Assembly: GCA_025356505.1 (NCBI GenBank)
Contig: JANXSV010000449.1
Location: 1-7,050 of the forward strand
DNA: 7,050 nt
Direction of reading: 5' to 3'
DNA from: Methylovirgula sp.
GTDB taxonomy: Bacteria > Pseudomonadota > Alphaproteobacteria > Rhizobiales > Beijerinckiaceae
In this document: positions 1-6,837 of the stretch, piece by piece
Numbering within the stretch: position 1 is the stretch's first letter
How the letters are laid out: each line of letters opens with the position of its first letter
The notes under the pieces: model-generated
Databases searched by the model: none
The model's input: only the letters and a program-made list of their open reading frames with translations
What the model was told of the DNA's origin: nothing
Made by a program: the position numbers and the translations under genes

Positions 1-136
1 CGCGGATCTTTACGTCTGGCCCGTTCGACTCGAACGAACGTGTCAGCGGATTTGGGCCCTTGCGGCCGTTATTGCCATTATTATTATTGTTGTTATTCCG
101 CCCGCGCATTCTTTGCTTATTTTGACCAGGTCGCAT
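1..136 (-). CDS. DUF4167 domain-containing protein, N-terminal part (runs off left edge)
   Basis: The minus strand from the ATG at 136-134 gives 45 uninterrupted codons to the window edge. The protein starts MRPGQNKQRMRGR, continues with seven Asn, then G-N-N-G-R-K-G-P-N-P-L-T-R and a segment ending S-N-G-P-D-V-K-I-R. This matches, from memory, the N-terminus of the DUF4167 family, which is found in alphaproteobacteria and typically lies just downstream of prmC, as here. An AAGGAA Shine-Dalgarno sequence (minus strand 147-142) lies 5 nt before the ATG and fixes the start. The family has no established function; its very basic, Arg/Asn/Gln-rich composition suggests nucleic-acid contact, which is inference. 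The Asn run is coded by AAT/AAC triplets. About 420 bp separate it from prmC, so it probably has its own promoter. Confidence 0.85.
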   Translation of the reverse strand, partial: MRPGQNKQRMRGRNNNNNNNGNNGRKGPNPLTRSFESNGPDVKIR

Positions 137-170
137 CGAAATTCCTTAACTTTCTTGTCATCTTTTGATC

Positions 171-180
171 GAAATATTTC
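171..180. repeat. Perfect 10-bp palindrome upstream of the DUF4167 gene
   Basis: GAAATATTTC is its own reverse complement. It sits 35 bp upstream of the DUF4167 start codon, where a promoter or operator is expected. The symmetry does not extend beyond 10 bp, and AT-rich palindromes of this size are common by chance, so a regulatory role is only a possibility. Confidence 0.25.
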
Positions 181-409
181 CGACATGGTGGCGGCAGGCT
201 TTTCAAGTGCCGTGACCAACGTTTGTCCCGATTATTGATCCCTAAGCTCTTTCGAACCATGGCAGCGACTGAACTTAGCACTGGTAATACTGATCAGATA
301 TCGTGAGATAAAATCAAGATAGCCTTGAATGCCCAAAGACCTTGCCAGTTCAGCCGTCCTGCTCGGTAGTTTGATTTGCTTACCTATCGGCAAGCTTTAA
401 AAGCACAAT

Positions 410-429
410 AAAAAGGGAGGTTCCCGTTT
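410..429 (-). terminator. Possible weak intrinsic terminator
   Basis: Read on the minus strand, GGGA-ACC-TCCC forms a 4-bp stem with a 3-nt loop, followed directly by TTTTT. The AAA before the stem could pair with the first T residues past a bulged C. The stem is short for a rho-independent terminator. Its position, about 130 bp after the prmC stop, suits termination of the ptsP-prfA-prmC transcript or of a short independent RNA. Confidence 0.35.
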
Positions 430-486
430 CTCTGGCGCAGACCTGAAGTGTTCCCCGGCGCACTGCAAAAAACGAATCTATTTTGG

Positions 487-515
487 TGTTTACACGTTTT
501 TACACGTGCAGCCAA
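487..515 (-). promoter_or_regulatory. Possible minus-strand promoter downstream of prmC
   Basis: On the minus strand TTGGCT (515-510) and TAAACA (492-487) are separated by 17 bp, resembling sigma-70 type -35 and -10 boxes (TTGACA, TATAAT) with 4 of 6 matches each. Transcription would start near 480 and run toward the hairpin at 410-429. No reading frame follows, so the product would be a non-coding RNA of about 70 nt. Matches of this quality occur by chance in AT-rich spacers. Confidence 0.2.
489..507. repeat. Tandem 9-bp direct repeat, 10-bp period
   Basis: TTTACACGT occurs at 489-497 and again at 499-507, separated by a single T. The period of one helical turn would place both copies on the same face of DNA, as for paired regulator half-sites. 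The repeat overlaps the spacer and -10 of the possible minus-strand promoter. No known regulator motif is recognised. Confidence 0.5.
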
Positions 516-559
516 GTGTTAAATTGTTATGTAAAATCAAGGTGACAGACTACGGTTGT

Positions 560-1411
560 TTAAAAGCTTTTGCGAACTGCGATCGCTCGTTCATGGCCGC
601 CATAGTCTTCAAAACCTACTGCATCGGTAAAGCCGGACGATTCAAGCGTAGCTTTAATAGCTCCGGCCTGTCCGGCGCCTGCCTCAAAAATAGCCCAACC
701 GCCACTGTTCAACAGTCGGGGCAAATCTGGAATTATCTCTCTATAGCAATCATAACCGTCAGTTCCACCATCTAGCGCCAAAGCCGGATCGTAATCCCTC
801 ACTTCGACGGCCAGTTCGGAAATAGCGCCATGTTCAATATAGGGCGGATTTGAGATGATGAGATCAAAACCACCTATTAACGACTTGGACCAGTCACCTG
901 ATAATACCGAACCGCGACCGTCTAAGCCATTGAGCATCAGGTTTTGCTTGGCATTAACTGAAGCTGCAAAAGATATATCCACTCCCACGCCCCATGAAGC
1001 TTTGAATTCCGAGAGAAGTGCGCAAAGCAGCGCCCCGGAACCTGTGCCAAGATCAAGAATGCGAAGCCGTTCCTCAAGACGCTCTCCCATAAGAGTGCGC
1101 GCGGCACGCACTAACGTTTCTGTGTCACCACGGGGGTCCAACACGGCTGGCGTTACTGTTAAGCTTAAGCCCCAAAACTCTGCATGGCCAAGGATGCGCG
1201 ACAAAGGTTCGCCCCTCACCCGCCGCTCAACCAAAGTGTCCATGAGTTGCGCGACTTTTGGCGATACCGCTATTTCGGTATCAAGTAATAATTGAGGTTG
1301 AGTGAAATCCCCAGCCTCACACAGCAGATATCGCGCCTCAAGCGAGCTCATGGCAACGCCAGAAGTCTCAAGTTTTTTAACAGCCGCTCTTAGGCATTCA
1401 CCAAGGGTCAC
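560..1411 (-). CDS. prmC: Peptide chain release factor N5-glutamine methyltransferase PrmC
   Basis: This 283-residue cytoplasmic enzyme transfers a methyl group from S-adenosylmethionine to the Gln of the GGQ motif in RF1 and RF2, which raises peptide-release efficiency. An N-terminal helical release-factor-binding domain (about residues 1-85, including [20 protein letters not shown]) precedes a Rossmann-type methyltransferase domain. SAM-binding motif I is DLGTGSG at 120-126, the acidic residue after strand 2 is D145, and the catalytic NPPY motif is at 188-191. The usual PRPDTE before motif I reads PRGDTE here (residues 93-98). The start is GTG (1411-1409), overlapping the TGA of prfA as GTGA. 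It is supported because the first 30 residues align with the family N-terminus; the next Met, residue 21, would remove that helix. The length fits the family (about 280). The overlap suggests translational coupling to its own substrate gene. Confidence 0.95.
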   Translation of the reverse strand: MTLGECLRAAVKKLETSGVAMSSLEARYLLCEAGDFTQPQLLLDTEIAVSPKVAQLMDTLVERRVRGEPLSRILGHAEFWGLSLTVTPAVLDPRGDTETLVRAARTLMGERLEERLRILDLGTGSGALLCALLSEFKASWGVGVDISFAASVNAKQNLMLNGLDGRGSVLSGDWSKSLIGGFDLIISNPPYIEHGAISELAVEVRDYDPALALDGGTDGYDCYREIIPDLPRLLNSGGWAIFEAGAGQAGAIKATLESSGFTDAVGFEDYGGHERAIAVRKSF

Positions 1412-2478
1412 GTCTCGCTCGCTGCGAGCTGCGCTGCCTGATGTTCGGTGATAAGCGGCTCGATCACTTCATCAAGGGCCTCACCCGTTATGATTTTGTC
1501 CAGCTTATACAAGGTGAGGTTGATGCGGTGATCTGTGAGTCGACCCTGAGGAAAATTATATGTGCGAATACGCTCGGATCGGTCGCCGCTACCCACCTGA
1601 CCGCGCCGATCTGCAGCTCGCGCTGCATCAAGCTTGCTGCGCTCTTCGTCGTAAATTCTCGACCTCAGGAGTGACATCGCCCTTGCCCGGTTTTTATGCT
1701 GCGAGCGCTCTTCCTGAACAAAGATGATGGTTCCCGTCGGGATATGGGTGATCCGAATGGCACTTTCAGTCTTGTTGACGTGCTGACCACCAGCACCTTG
1801 AGCCCGCATCGTATCTATCTTTAAGTCTGAGTCTTTAATTTCGACATCCACTTCTTCGGCAACGGGGAGAACAGCCACTGTAGCAGCAGAGGTGTGCACA
1901 CGCCCTTGCGTCTCTGTGTCTGGGACCCGCTGCACGCGATGGACACCGCTTTCAAATTTTAATTTGGCAAAGACTCCCTTGCCGTTGACCTCTGCAATCA
2001 CCTCTTTATAGCCGCCAACCGTCCCTTCAGACATGGACATTACTTCTACGCGCCAACCTCTTCCTTCGGCGTAACGCTGATACATCCGGAACAAATCACC
2101 AGCGAAGATAGCCGCCTCATCTCCTCCTGTACCTGCTCTTACTTCTAAAATGGCGCTTTTTTCATCCGCAGAATCTTTCGGCAGCAATTCCATGCGGATC
2201 TGATGTTCTGAATTTTCCAGTTTAGACTGGAGTGCGCGCTGCTCATCTTCAGCCATTTCACGCATATCGGCGTCAGCGCTTTCGCTGACAAGTGTAGCGG
2301 CATCGCGCGCTTCCTCCTCGAGAGTGCGGTGAGTTCGGATGAGTTGAACCAAACCGTCGATCTCCGCAAGTTCGCGGGACAAAGCTACGAAAGTTACCGC
2401 ATCCGCCTGCTGTTCCAGCCGCGACGAAATTTCTTCGTGCCTACGCAGAATAAGATCTAGTTTATCGTTGGGAAGCAT
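1408..2478 (-). CDS. prfA: Peptide chain release factor 1 (RF1)
   Basis: RF1 recognises UAA and UAG in the ribosomal A site and triggers peptidyl-tRNA hydrolysis. From the ATG at 2478-2476 the protein has 356 residues, close to the E. coli length of 360. The codon-recognition tripeptide is PDT at 186-188, within [16 protein letters not shown]. coli has PAT at the same numbers. The catalytic GGQ is at 230-232 within [19 protein letters not shown]232 is the target of PrmC, encoded next. The PxT tripeptide identifies RF1 rather than RF2, which carries SPF. The frame stays open to a TTG at 2520 (14 more residues), but that codon has no Shine-Dalgarno sequence and the extension does not resemble RF1, whereas [16 protein letters not shown] does. 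The ATG has only a modest CAGG 8 nt upstream. The gene lies 44 bp after ptsP and overlaps prmC by 3 bases. Confidence 0.96.
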   Translation of the reverse strand: MLPNDKLDLILRRHEEISSRLEQQADAVTFVALSRELAEIDGLVQLIRTHRTLEEEARDAATLVSESADADMREMAEDEQRALQSKLENSEHQIRMELLPKDSADEKSAILEVRAGTGGDEAAIFAGDLFRMYQRYAEGRGWRVEVMSMSEGTVGGYKEVIAEVNGKGVFAKLKFESGVHRVQRVPDTETQGRVHTSAATVAVLPVAEEVDVEIKDSDLKIDTMRAQGAGGQHVNKTESAIRITHIPTGTIIFVQEERSQHKNRARAMSLLRSRIYDEERSKLDAARAADRRGQVGSGDRSERIRTYNFPQGRLTDHRINLTLYKLDKIITGEALDEVIEPLITEHQAAQLAASET

Positions 2479-2522
2479 CAAAAAACCTGGAATTAAATTG
2501 CGGAGGTTAAAAAAATCCAATT

Positions 2523-4790
2523 TTACACAGGGATTTCATGCCTCTGCGCATAATCTTTCAAAAGAGGTCGCAAAGTTGTCGACCCGTCGAGTCTGCCGAG
2601 CCAGCCATCCATTTTTACCGTTAGATCGGCAACATCAAGTGCTAACAGCATTGCCTTAACCGGACCTATCGACGACGCGCTCATCGATAGTCCTCTATAG
2701 CCTAGTGCTGCGAGTGCCATAGCTTCGATAGGCCGCCCACCCATCTCCCCACACAGAGTGACCGGGATTTTATAAGCTTCCCCTGAAACGCAAATACTTT
2801 TCAGAGCCCTCAAAACAGGCGGTGCCAGGAGATCATACCTGCCTGACACCCGCTTATTTTCTCGATCTACCGCCATGACATATTGGAAAAGATCGTTTGA
2901 CCCCACGGATACGAAATCCACGCGTTGCATGATTTCATCAAGTTGCCAAAGAACACTCGGTACTTCCGCCATGATACCCAGTTTTAAGGAACTAGGCACG
3001 CCATGGCCATGGCGCAACAAATGCTTGATTTCCCGCTCAACCATCGCTTTCGCAAGATCGAATTCGTTGGTCATGGTCACCATTGGAAACATGATGCGCA
3101 GCTCGCGCCCCGCGCCGGCGCGCAACAGAGCGCGCAGTTGAGCCCTCAATAAAGCTGGCCTGTCCAACCCTATCCTTAAAGCACGCCAGCCGAGCGCCGG
3201 ATTCTCTTCATCGAGGCGCGTCATATACGGTAAAATTTTATCTCCGCCGATATCGAGGGTGCGAAAAGTAACGGGCTTGTCCGGGACGGCATCAAGGATA
3301 CTTTTGTAGAGAGCAAACTGTTGAGCCGCGCGGGGAAACTGGGCCGCCACCATAAATTGCAACTCTGTTCTAAACAGTCCAATTGATGCGGCGCCTGACT
3401 CTTCCACATGGCGGGCGTCAACAAGCAGCCCCGCATTCATATGGAGATCGATTTGAACGCCATCTTTAGTGACCGGAGGAATATCTCTTAAACCGCGATA
3501 TCTCTCTTGTCGTCTGGCGCGCAGGCGGGCTTTCTCACCGTAAGCTGCTTCAACATCTGGCTGCGGGCGGACCTGTACATCTCCTGTGGCACCGTCGACG
3601 ATAATCGCGTCGCCCGTTTCGACAATCGTCGTGATATTTGAAACGTCGCCCACCATTGCGATGCCGAGTGAGCGAGCCACAATCGCCACGTGGGATGAAG
3701 CACCACCATCTTCTATGACCAGACCCCTCAACCGACTCCGATCATAGTCGAGTAGAGCTGCCGGACCCATCGAACGCGCAACCAGAATCGCATTTTCCGG
3801 TATGCTCGCTTGGTCTACTATCAGCGTTTGTCCAGTAAGCTGGTGCAGCAGCCTATCGGCAAGTTCGTCAAGATCATGCAACCGCTCACGCATATAGGGA
3901 TCGGTAGAGCGTTGCAGGCGCGCCCGCGCATCATTTTGCACCCTTTCGACAGCAGCTTCTGCCGTAAGACCCGTTGCTACCGCCTCGCGCAAACGCCGTA
4001 GCCACCCGCGATCGTTGGCAAACATGCGGAAGGTTTCTAAAATTTCTCGATGCTCGCCTGGGCCTGTCTGGGTGCCTCGCTCAATCAGGGCATCGATCGA
4101 AGCGCGCATTTGCTCAATAGCGGCATCAAGTCTCGCCGCTTCGCTTGCCGTATCTTCTGCAACTATTTTTTTGACCACAACGCGTGGCTGATGCAACACC
4201 ACATAGCCGAGACCAACACCTTCAACGATGCCAATGCCTTTAAGCGACATTGCCCCGGTCATTGCGATTGCCGCTCCTGGCTGCGCCAGAGATTGCAACT
4301 CTCCCGATGCGATCATTTCAGCCAGCAACATTGCTGTAGTTTCGAGAACCTCAACTTCTTCTTCGGGATATACCCGACGTGCACGATTCTGCACGACCAG
4401 AACACCGAGCGTGTTACCCCCACGCAAGATAGGCACACCTAGAAACGACTGGTAAATTTCTTCGCCTGTCTCGGGCTTGAATGAGAAGGCCGGGTTTGCC
4501 TGCGCATCTGATAAAGCAAGAGGTTCTGCCGTCGAGGCAATCAAACCAACCAAGCCTTCTCCCGCCCTCATGGTTGTTAAATGCACCGCTTCGCGTTTCA
4601 AACCTTCGGTCGCAAAAAGTTCTAGCCGTCCATCTGAACGCTGCACGTAGACCGAGCAAACTTCGGCGACCATGTTCGATGCGATGTTGATAACGATTTT
4701 ATCAAGGCGCACCTGTGCATTAATCGGTTCCGCCATTATCTCGCGGAGCCGACGCAATAACAGTCTGGGACCTCCCAAAGCCGCCCGCAT
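2523..4790 (-). CDS. ptsP: Phosphoenolpyruvate-protein phosphotransferase PtsP (enzyme I-Ntr)
   Basis: PtsP takes phosphate from phosphoenolpyruvate onto a histidine and passes it to NPr (PtsO), starting the regulatory nitrogen PTS, which in alphaproteobacteria affects nitrogen and carbon metabolism, potassium and stringent responses. The 755 residues contain an N-terminal GAF sensor domain (about 23-165, including [20 protein letters not shown]), an enzyme I N-terminal domain, the phosphohistidine domain with active H367 in [15 protein letters not shown], and the C-terminal PEP-binding barrel. Barrel motifs are LFRTELQFM (R474), TLDIGGDK (511-518), [19 protein letters not shown] (630-637) and the catalytic Cys in LCGEMGG (C680), so the protein appears catalytically intact. 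The start is ATG 4790-4788, with AAAGG 7 nt upstream and family-like sequence [22 protein letters not shown]; a TTG two codons earlier is less likely. It is first in the ptsP-prfA-prmC cluster. The lysC gene often found upstream in relatives is absent. Confidence 0.96.
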   Translation of the reverse strand: MRAALGGPRLLLRRLREIMAEPINAQVRLDKIVINIASNMVAEVCSVYVQRSDGRLELFATEGLKREAVHLTTMRAGEGLVGLIASTAEPLALSDAQANPAFSFKPETGEEIYQSFLGVPILRGGNTLGVLVVQNRARRVYPEEEVEVLETTAMLLAEMIASGELQSLAQPGAAIAMTGAMSLKGIGIVEGVGLGYVVLHQPRVVVKKIVAEDTASEAARLDAAIEQMRASIDALIERGTQTGPGEHREILETFRMFANDRGWLRRLREAVATGLTAEAAVERVQNDARARLQRSTDPYMRERLHDLDELADRLLHQLTGQTLIVDQASIPENAILVARSMGPAALLDYDRSRLRGLVIEDGGASSHVAIVARSLGIAMVGDVSNITTIVETGDAIIVDGATGDVQVRPQPDVEAAYGEKARLRARRQERYRGLRDIPPVTKDGVQIDLHMNAGLLVDARHVEESGAASIGLFRTELQFMVAAQFPRAAQQFALYKSILDAVPDKPVTFRTLDIGGDKILPYMTRLDEENPALGWRALRIGLDRPALLRAQLRALLRAGAGRELRIMFPMVTMTNEFDLAKAMVEREIKHLLRHGHGVPSSLKLGIMAEVPSVLWQLDEIMQRVDFVSVGSNDLFQYVMAVDRENKRVSGRYDLLAPPVLRALKSICVSGEAYKIPVTLCGEMGGRPIEAMALAALGYRGLSMSASSIGPVKAMLLALDVADLTVKMDGWLGRLDGSTTLRPLLKDYAQRHEIPV

Positions 4791-4797
4791 TTCCAAA

Positions 4798-4802
4798 CCT
4801 TT
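4798..4802 (-). promoter_or_regulatory. Ribosome binding site of ptsP
   Basis: AAAGG on the minus strand lies 7 nt before the ATG at 4790. This supports the ATG over the in-frame TTG at 4796, which would sit only 1 nt from the same Shine-Dalgarno sequence. Confidence 0.6.
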
Positions 4803-4834
4803 GCCCGTCCAGATTCGATCTTAGCTGCGATTCA

Positions 4835-4850
4835 TTCGCTTCGAAACGAA
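4835..4850. promoter_or_regulatory. Near-perfect 16-bp palindrome upstream of ptsP
   Basis: TTCGCTTCGAAACGAA is symmetric about TTCGAA, with 7 of 8 base pairs matching. It lies 45-60 bp upstream of the ptsP start codon, where a repressor operator or activator site could act. No known regulator consensus is recognised, so the role is inferred from symmetry and position only. Confidence 0.35.
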
Positions 4851-4902
4851 AAGTTCACAACACGCGGCCAACCTAACCGATCGTTCTCTGCCCTTAACAC
4901 TC

Positions 4903-4919
4903 TTGCAAACATCATGCAA
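4903..4919. promoter_or_regulatory. Inverted repeat TTGCA-N7-TGCAA, possible metal-regulator site
   Basis: TTGCAAACATCATGCAA has 5-bp arms in inverted orientation. It also reads as a direct repeat of TGCAAA with an 11-bp period (4904-4909 and 4915-4920). It lies between ptsP and the metal transporter genes, about 240 bp before the binding-protein start. TGCA-containing arms loosely recall, from memory, the sites of the manganese-responsive Fur-family regulator Mur in rhizobia; the match is not good enough to assign. Confidence 0.25.
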
Positions 4920-5091
4920 AGCTTGAACGGTGTGAAATGCGACGCTGCTATCCGGGCAAATGATATAGTCTGGGCAGCGGTTTTCGAACGTCAACCTGTC
5001 ACCCGACTGCTATCTCAAAGCAAGCTGTTAAAAAATTGCAGGCCTTTCCAAGTACAACAACTTTAAATGATTCAAAGTGTCGCTCAGGGCA

Positions 5092-5118
5092 TTGTTTTAG
5101 CGCCCCTCGAGGTATACT
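5092..5118 (+). promoter_or_regulatory. Possible promoter of the metal transporter operon
   Basis: TATACT (5113-5118) matches the -10 consensus TATAAT in 5 of 6 positions. TTGTTT (5092-5097) is a poor -35 at a short 15-bp spacing. The start of transcription would fall near 5125, leaving a leader of about 37 nt before the ATG at 5162. A CCTCGAGG palindrome (5105-5112) fills the end of the spacer. Confidence 0.3.
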
Positions 5119-5161
5119 CCGGGCATCACTCATAATCCGTCGGCCAAGCGCTTGAGAGACC

Positions 5162-6010
5162 ATGAAGGCACTTTTGATAGGCATAGTGACCGGCTTTATA
5201 GCTACCGCTCAAGCATCTGAGCCGATCAAAATTGTCGCTGCAGAAAACTTCTACGGCGACGTCGCCGAGCAAATTGGAGCGAACCACGTCATTGTAACCT
5301 CGGTTTTAAACAATCCGGATCAAGACCCGCATATATTTGAAGCCAGCCCATCAATAATTTCAAGCTTACAGTCGGCTTCGATGATCATTGTCAACGGCGC
5401 CGGATATGATGCCTGGATGACAAAGCTGATACCCGAATCCCGCAAACCGGACTTGCTCGACGTTGCAAGTTTAACTCACAAGTCAAAAGGGGATAACCCG
5501 CATCTTTGGTACGACGTTGATGTCATAAGCCAGACCGCGGATGAAATTGCGCTGCGCCTTATGGCGAAAGATCCTGACCACAAAGTCGAATATGCGGAAA
5601 ATCGTGATCGCTTCCAGCGCACCCTTCAAGCACTGAAACTGCACATTTCCACTTCCGCTGAAAAAATCAGAGGCTTACCGGTAACCGCATCCGAGCCTGT
5701 TTTTGGATACATGGCAGAGGCACTCCGCCTGGATATGCGAAACAAGGCGTTCCAGCTGGCCATCCTCAATAACGCCGAACCCAGCGTTTCGGATATAATT
5801 GCGTTTGAAGATGATCTGAAACGTAAAAAAGTGCGGGCATTCTTATACAATTCCCAAGTGAGTTCGCCAACAGTGAGCAAGCTAAAGGCGTTAGCTGAAA
5901 AAAACCATATTCCCACAGTTGGGGTTTCAGAGACTGAGCCTGCAAATACAAAATACCAGGACTGGATGACTTTCCAAATCGACGCCTTGATCAAGGCATT
6001 GTTACAATGA
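5162..6010 (+). CDS. Periplasmic metal-binding protein of a Zn/Mn-type ABC transporter
   Basis: This is a cluster A-I (ZnuA/PsaA/TroA-like, SBP_bac_9) solute-binding protein of 282 residues that captures a divalent metal in the periplasm for the permease encoded downstream. Residues 1-18 form a Sec signal peptide with probable cleavage after AQA; no lipobox Cys is seen, so a soluble protein is expected. Likely metal ligands are H57 (DPHIFEASPS), H114 (NPHLWYD), E178 (TASEPVFGYMAEAL) and an acidic residue in SETEP (E257 or E259). Glu in the third position resembles Mn/Fe proteins such as PsaA more than ZnuA, which has His there, and the His-rich loop of many ZnuA proteins is absent. The metal is therefore not settled. 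The start ATG has a modest GAGAG Shine-Dalgarno sequence, and the signal peptide supports it. The stop overlaps the ATPase start as ATGA. Confidence 0.92.
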   Translation: MKALLIGIVTGFIATAQASEPIKIVAAENFYGDVAEQIGANHVIVTSVLNNPDQDPHIFEASPSIISSLQSASMIIVNGAGYDAWMTKLIPESRKPDLLDVASLTHKSKGDNPHLWYDVDVISQTADEIALRLMAKDPDHKVEYAENRDRFQRTLQALKLHISTSAEKIRGLPVTASEPVFGYMAEALRLDMRNKAFQLAILNNAEPSVSDIIAFEDDLKRKKVRAFLYNSQVSSPTVSKLKALAEKNHIPTVGVSETEPANTKYQDWMTFQIDALIKALLQ

Positions 6011-6837
6011 GTGCGATTGTTCTGGACAACCTAACAATTGTCCGCGGTCAACGTGCCGTTTTAAAAAATATCAACCTGACAATCCCCGATGGGACCTTTA
6101 TTGGGGTTCTGGGGTCCAACGGAGCCGGTAAAACAACTCTATTCCAGTCCGTACTCGGACTCATTACACCTACGACCGGGCAGATTTCGATTTTTGGGAA
6201 AGCGGCCTCACGCGGCGACCCAACCATCGGTTACGTTCCGCAGATGCGCAGCACCAGACAAGATTTGCGTCTAGAAGTCGGGGATTTTCTGGGTAGCAGC
6301 TGGTTGGGAGAAAGGTGGGGCTTGCCTTCGACCTCAAGAGCCAAAAAGCGTGCTGTTGAAAGGGCTCTTGAGCAAGTCGGTGCAGAAGCTCTGCAACGCC
6401 GCATGTTTTCGCAATTATCGGGCGGCGAGCGTCAGCGTGTTTTGCTGGCGCAGTGCCTTATGACGTCCCCGCGTATTCTTCTTTTGGATGAACCGCTGAT
6501 GAGCTTGGATCCAGCTCGGACCCACGATATCATTGAGCTCATCCATCGCATTCAACGCCAACTCAACATCACAGTTTTGTTCAGCGCTCATCAAATTAAC
6601 CCGCTTTTGGGCATCATTGACCAGGTCCTATACATGGGTCAGGGAAATGCCCTTCTCGGCAAAGTCAACGATGTCATCACTTCTCCTGTTTTATCCGGTC
6701 TCTACGGCGCCGACATTGAAGTGATTCGGGTAAATGGCCGGATTTTTGTCATGGAAAGCGGGATTCCGTTGGAGGAAAGCGCCCATGAAGGTGGCGATTC
6801 TCATCTCGGCTCAACCTTTGGCGGTAGCCATGAGTGA
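6007..6837 (+). CDS. Metal ABC transporter ATP-binding protein
   Basis: This cytoplasmic ATPase of 276 residues powers metal import with the binding protein and permease encoded on either side. All nucleotide-binding motifs are present: Walker A GSNGAGKTT (36-44), Q-loop Q79 in YVPQMR, signature LSGGERQR (137-144), Walker B ILLLDEP (157-163), D-loop SLDPA and switch His H195 in SAHQINPLL. The GSNGAGKTT/YVPQ pattern and length fit the ZnuC/MntB type. The start ATG overlaps the upstream stop (ATGA), indicating translational coupling. The C-terminal tail after about residue 255 is Gly/Ser/His-rich (H260, H266, H275), and its coding sequence overlaps the permease start region. The substrate cannot be assigned from the ATPase alone. 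Confidence 0.94.
   Translation: MSAIVLDNLTIVRGQRAVLKNINLTIPDGTFIGVLGSNGAGKTTLFQSVLGLITPTTGQISIFGKAASRGDPTIGYVPQMRSTRQDLRLEVGDFLGSSWLGERWGLPSTSRAKKRAVERALEQVGAEALQRRMFSQLSGGERQRVLLAQCLMTSPRILLLDEPLMSLDPARTHDIIELIHRIQRQLNITVLFSAHQINPLLGIIDQVLYMGQGNALLGKVNDVITSPVLSGLYGADIEVIRVNGRIFVMESGIPLEESAHEGGDSHLGSTFGGSHE
6771..6775 (+). promoter_or_regulatory. GGAGG ribosome binding site inside the ATPase gene
   Basis: A strong GGAGG lies 9 nt before an ATG at 6785 that is in frame with the permease. It supports a 15-residue longer permease starting at 6785. Equally, it may only load ribosomes near the overlap for a start at 6830, which has no Shine-Dalgarno sequence of its own. Confidence 0.4.

Larger units (their letters stand above)
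137..559. other. Intergenic region between prmC and the DUF4167 gene
   Basis: No open frame here shows a recognisable protein, and no tRNA or rRNA is visible. The region should contain the DUF4167 gene promoter near its left end, although I cannot pick convincing -35/-10 boxes there. It should also contain the 3' end of the ptsP-prfA-prmC transcript. On the minus side it holds a terminator-like hairpin near 410-429, a 9-bp direct repeat at 489-507, a possible promoter at 487-515, and a perfect palindrome at 171-180. The stretch 181-405 shows nothing I can name. Confidence 0.6.
4791..5161. other. Divergent intergenic control region between ptsP and the metal transporter
   Basis: This stretch of about 370 bp separates two divergently transcribed operons and must hold promoters for both. 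No protein-like reading frame or structural RNA is visible. It contains a near-perfect 16-bp palindrome (4835-4850), an inverted repeat TTGCA-N7-TGCAA (4903-4919) and a TATACT box (5113-5118). I do not see a typical alphaproteobacterial Zur box (GTTATANNATAAC-like). Confidence 0.7.

Noticed and set aside
240..262. GGTTCGAA on the minus strand, reminiscent of a tRNA T-arm
   Set aside because: The flanking bases do not form the 5-bp T stem, and no acceptor, D or anticodon arms can be placed.
562..571. AAAAGCTTTT palindrome at the end of prmC
   Set aside because: It lies inside the last codons of prmC (Lys-Ser-Phe) and has no GC stem or T run, so it is not a terminator.
506..775. 89-residue plus-strand open frame crossing the prmC 3' end
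   Set aside because: Most of it is antisense to prmC, it has no Shine-Dalgarno sequence, and the translation looks random.
855..1295. 146-residue plus-strand open frame
   Set aside because: It lies fully antisense to prmC, is rich in Arg, Ser and Pro in a way typical of a reverse-frame shadow, and has no recognisable domain.
2479..2520. N-terminal extension of RF1 from a TTG codon
   Set aside because: No Shine-Dalgarno sequence precedes the TTG, the extra residues do not resemble RF1, and the numbering from ATG 2478 places PxT at the E. coli positions and GGQ within three residues.
4050..4442. 130-residue plus-strand open frame, with another at 4228-4455
   Set aside because: Both are antisense to the GAF and linker part of ptsP, which is clearly coding; their composition is shadow-like.
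4999..5184. 61-residue minus-strand open frame in the divergent spacer
   Set aside because: It starts inside the binding-protein signal peptide region, has no ribosome site and no protein-like pattern.
5626..5994. 122-residue minus-strand open frame
   Set aside because: It is antisense to the metal-binding protein gene and matches no family I recognise.
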